Assembly (NCBI GenBank): GCA_027451915.1 | Contig: DAIDHU010000553.1 | Coordinates: 1 to 5,550 of the forward strand | Reading direction: 5' to 3' | Length of the DNA: 5,550 bases | Source of the DNA: Thiomonas sp. | GTDB taxonomy: Bacteria > Pseudomonadota > Gammaproteobacteria > Burkholderiales > Burkholderiaceae_C | In this document: positions 5,201 to 5,550 of the stretch, piece by piece | How positions within the stretch are numbered: the first letter of the stretch is position 1 | Layout: each line of letters starts with the position of its first letter | Made by a program: the position numbers and the translations under genes | Notes under the pieces: model-generated | The model's database searches: none | Seen by the model: the letters and a program-made list of their open reading frames with translations, nothing else | Told to the model about the DNA's origin: nothing

Positions 5201-5550
5201 ACCCTGGAGTTCGACAACACCAACGGCACCTGGGGCGCGGTGATCTCCGGCAGCGGCGGCCTGACGGTCAACGGCGGCAGCGCCACGCTCGACCAGGTGA
5301 ACCTGTACACCGGCACCACCGACATCACCTCCGGCAGCACCCTGTACCTCAGTGGCGTGGGCTCGGTGGTCGCCTCGGCGGTCACCGACGACGGCACCCT
5401 GGACATCTCACAGGGCTCAAGCGCCAACACCGTGCGCAGCCTGGCGGGAAGCGGCAGCGTGAACCTGGGCGGCAACACCCTGACCATCGCCGATGCCACC
5501 GGCTCGCTCAGCGGGGTGATCCAGGGCACGGGAGGCGCGCTGACCATCGC
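2270..5550 (+). CDS. Large autotransporter-like surface protein with beta-strand repeats (5' part, 3' end outside window)
   Basis: One frame runs without a stop from ATG 2270 to the window edge, giving 1093 full codons. Residues 1-52 look like a long export signal: an Arg-rich region with LFRRKR, a short hydrophobic core (ALLSALLVL) and ALA before VTYQC, with predicted cleavage after residue 52. A Ser/Asn-rich stretch (62-76) and a non-repetitive region rich in Gly, Thr and Val follow to about 326. A half repeat (327-367) and eight tandem beta-strand repeats (368 onward) of the autotransporter-associated type then follow, with cores such as GTETLTG and TYTGTTTI. Such repeats build extended beta-helical passengers in type V surface proteins, often adhesins. 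Cys57 and Cys87 are the only cysteines seen after the signal. The C-terminal beta-barrel would lie outside the window, so the secretion type is inferred. The frame is also open upstream, with in-frame ATGs at 2120, 1973 and 1967, so the start is not certain. A charged LESRR at 46-50 interrupts the signal peptide. Confidence 0.85.
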   Translation, partial: MCPRNRYPLNRRTPARPSSQQARARLPLFRRKRLCEALLSALLVLESRRALAVTYQCTTDVLSSSSANSNSTSNGSLVSIFYQNLSCGEIPSSVVVGALVLDNTGLNEEIPSTNTTLYFENPGSGGGYALEMTGGAPELNMNGYSITYAADNTNRLSSNIGGVTVYATSLWNVGTVSNTIIQAGVTLAPGAATSLGGSVVLGDPGEITYGATEIAPTLLMGYGGFTSYSGPIDIVDSYGVLQSFTNQAVALYGAISDAPGGYAGGVEFSTSAGVAASFDLYAYDTTYSPTIIDSGVTVTPETGGVLGTPPSVTVNGTLVAPNIPISVKSLDGSGTVDVGSGGLLNITNGSTTFSGQIIDSGGVTVVGGTQTLSGANTYTGDTTIDAYAGLDLTGTASLVNSRVNTPGGLFISGASNGATIRSLTGSSIGIVVLGSQTLTLDNAADTFPGVISGTGGLNVGAGTEVLTGANTYSGTTTVAAGATLDLSGGGSVANSPVAANGNFDISATSAGATIPSLSGAAGGVVNLGGQNLSLSAPVGTFNGVIQGSNGSLTLLAGTETLTGASTFTGDTTIDAGAGLDITGTGSLANSRIVTPGGLYISGATNGTTVRSLSGSSPGIVVLGSQTLTLDNASDTFGGVISGVGGGLDVAAGGEGLSGVNTYTGATTVAAGATLALSGAGSVSSSAVTANGNFDISATSAGASIVSLAGGGAGLVNLGGQNLSLSNAVDTFNGSIAGTGSLTVAGGTETLTGNNGYSGATTIDTGATLALSGTGSIASSAVSDSGTLDISGVFSRATIVSLSGPSAGLVNLGGSNLALKQASGTFGGTLQGSNGSLSVEGGTETLTGTSTYTGTTTIASGATLALSGSGGVASSSDMIDNGTLDLSGATAGESLTTLSGASTGVVLIGSQTLTLSNASTTFSGSIQGTSGALVVAAGKQTLAGSSTYTGSTTIDSGATLALAGTATIAVPSALTDNGTLEFDNTNGTWGAVISGSGGLTVNGGSATLDQVNLYTGTTDITSGSTLYLSGVGSVVASAVTDDGTLDISQGSSANTVRSLAGSGSVNLGGNTLTIADATGSLSGVIQGTGGALTI
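2329..2348. repeat. Perfect 20-bp palindrome containing a (GC)6 tract
   Basis: GCAGGCGCGCGCGCGCCTGC equals its own reverse complement. Positions 2333-2344 are six consecutive GC dinucleotides. It lies in the signal-peptide N-region of the surface-protein gene, encoding Gln-Ala-Arg-Ala-Arg-Leu. A gain or loss of one GC unit would shift the reading frame. Confidence 0.6.
3248..3370 (+). repeat. Half unit (unit 0) at the start of the beta-strand repeat array
   Basis: Residues 327-367 begin VKSLDGSGTVDVGSGG and continue through TTFSGQI to GVTVVG. They align with the second half of the later units, most closely with unit 8 (VRSLAGSGSVNLGG, then LSGVIQG). This suggests that the array begins with a diverged or truncated unit. 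Confidence 0.5.
3371..3652 (+). repeat. Beta-strand repeat unit 1, type A (94 residues)
   Basis: Residues 368-461. The unit opens GTQTLSGANTYTGDTTI and carries the type A signatures TPGGLFISG, IRSL and VLGSQTLTLDNA, ending near GVISGTGGLNVGA. It is closest to unit 3. It uses more AT-ending codons (GAT, AAT) than the later units. Confidence 0.8.
3653..3937 (+). repeat. Beta-strand repeat unit 2, type B (95 residues)
   Basis: Residues 462-556. It opens GTEVLTGANTYSGTTTV and carries the type B signatures ANGNFDISATSAGA and VVNLGGQNLSLS, then FNGVIQG. It is closest to unit 4, with exact shared DNA blocks of about 21-22 nt displaced by exactly 570 bp. Confidence 0.8.
3938..4222 (+). repeat. Beta-strand repeat unit 3, type A (95 residues)
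   Basis: Residues 557-651. It opens GTETLTGASTFTGDTTI, then TPGGLYISGATNGTTVRSL and VLGSQTLTLDNASDTF, ending GVISG. It is nearly the same as unit 1 in the middle section, with matching DNA displaced by 567 bp. Confidence 0.8.
4223..4504 (+). repeat. Beta-strand repeat unit 4, type B (94 residues)
   Basis: Residues 652-745. It opens GGEGLSGVNTYTGATTV, where GGEG departs from the usual GTET. It then has ANGNFDISATSAGAS and LVNLGGQNLSLSNAVDTFNG. It is closest to unit 2. Confidence 0.8.
4505..4789 (+). repeat. Beta-strand repeat unit 5, type B (95 residues)
   Basis: Residues 746-840. It opens GTETLTGNNGYSGATTI, then DSGTLDISG, TIVSLSGPSAGLVNLGG and SNLALKQA, ending GSNGSLSVEG. The NLGG signature places it with type B, but it is more diverged from units 2 and 4 than those two are from each other. 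It has one of the few lysines in the array. Confidence 0.78.
4790..5077 (+). repeat. Beta-strand repeat unit 6, type A-like (96 residues)
   Basis: Residues 841-936. It opens GTETLTGTSTYTGTTTI, then DNGTLDLSG, LTTLSGASTGVVLIGSQTLTLSNA and FSGSIQG. GSQTLTL places it with type A. It is one residue longer than the other longest units because of an extra residue around SSSDMIDNG. Confidence 0.78.
5078..5275 (+). repeat. Short beta-strand repeat unit 7 (66 residues)
   Basis: Residues 937-1002. It opens GKQTLAGSSTYTGSTTI and passes from DNGTLEFDNTNGTW straight to GAVISGSGGLTVNG. The roughly 29-residue middle segment of the other units (SL.G to the NLGG or LGSQTLTL strand) is absent, leaving the frame intact. 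Confidence 0.75.
5276..5550 (+). repeat. Beta-strand repeat unit 8, type B-like, cut by the window edge
   Basis: Residues 1003-1093. It opens GSATLDQVNLYTGTTDI, a diverged core, then DDGTLDIS, VRSLAGSGSVNLGGNTLTI and LSGVIQGTGGALTI. It continues outside the window. Confidence 0.75.

Noticed and set aside
3682..5547. A series of minus-strand open frames, about 280-290 nt each, opposite the repeat array
   Set aside because: Their ends fall at 4252, 4534, 4819 and 5107, the same period as the sense repeats, and their Pro/Val/Arg-rich translations resemble no known family. They are antisense shadows of a repetitive coding region.
3371..5550. CRISPR-like or satellite DNA interpretation of the periodic repeats
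   Set aside because: The period is 282-288 bp, always a multiple of three, with an intact reading frame and protein-level conservation greater than DNA conservation, so this is a coding repeat.

Overview
The window is GC-rich DNA, with most codons ending in G or C, from a probable Gram-negative bacterium of the Pseudomonadota. The evidence for this is an NTE-family patatin phospholipase of proteobacterial type and a long passenger built from autotransporter-associated beta-strand repeats, an architecture typical of outer-membrane (type V) surface proteins. The exact taxon cannot be read from the sequence.

Layout: (1) positions 1-150 hold the 3' end of an unrecognised plus-strand gene. (2) After an 18-bp gap, a complete convergent minus-strand gene (169-1920) encodes a 583-residue protein with a cyclic-nucleotide-binding-like domain, an NTE-type linker and a patatin serine hydrolase domain. 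(3) A 349-bp divergent intergenic region (1921-2269) carries a candidate sigma70 promoter for the phospholipase, an 18-bp near-perfect palindrome and a tandem 14-bp repeat. (4) From 2270 to the window edge runs one uninterrupted plus-strand reading frame. It encodes a very large secreted protein with an N-terminal export signal, a non-repetitive region of about 275 residues, and then a half unit plus eight tandem units of autotransporter-associated beta-strand repeat. The gene continues past the window, so its C-terminus, including any beta-barrel, is not visible.

The repeat array is the most structured element. Units 1-6 are 94, 95, 95, 94, 95 and 96 residues long, unit 7 is a short 66-residue form, and unit 8 is cut by the window edge. 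The units fall into two sequence types, giving the order A-B-A-B-B-A-short-B, and the first four look like a duplicated A-B dimer of about 570 bp. The signal peptide region also looks odd: its frame contains a charged LESRR stretch where a one-base shift in and back out would restore a standard hydrophobic signal peptide, and a (GC)6 tract lies just upstream.

The phospholipase and the surface protein are divergently transcribed and could share control elements in the intergenic region. A functional link between them is only inference from adjacency. No RNA genes, mobile elements or CRISPR arrays were seen.
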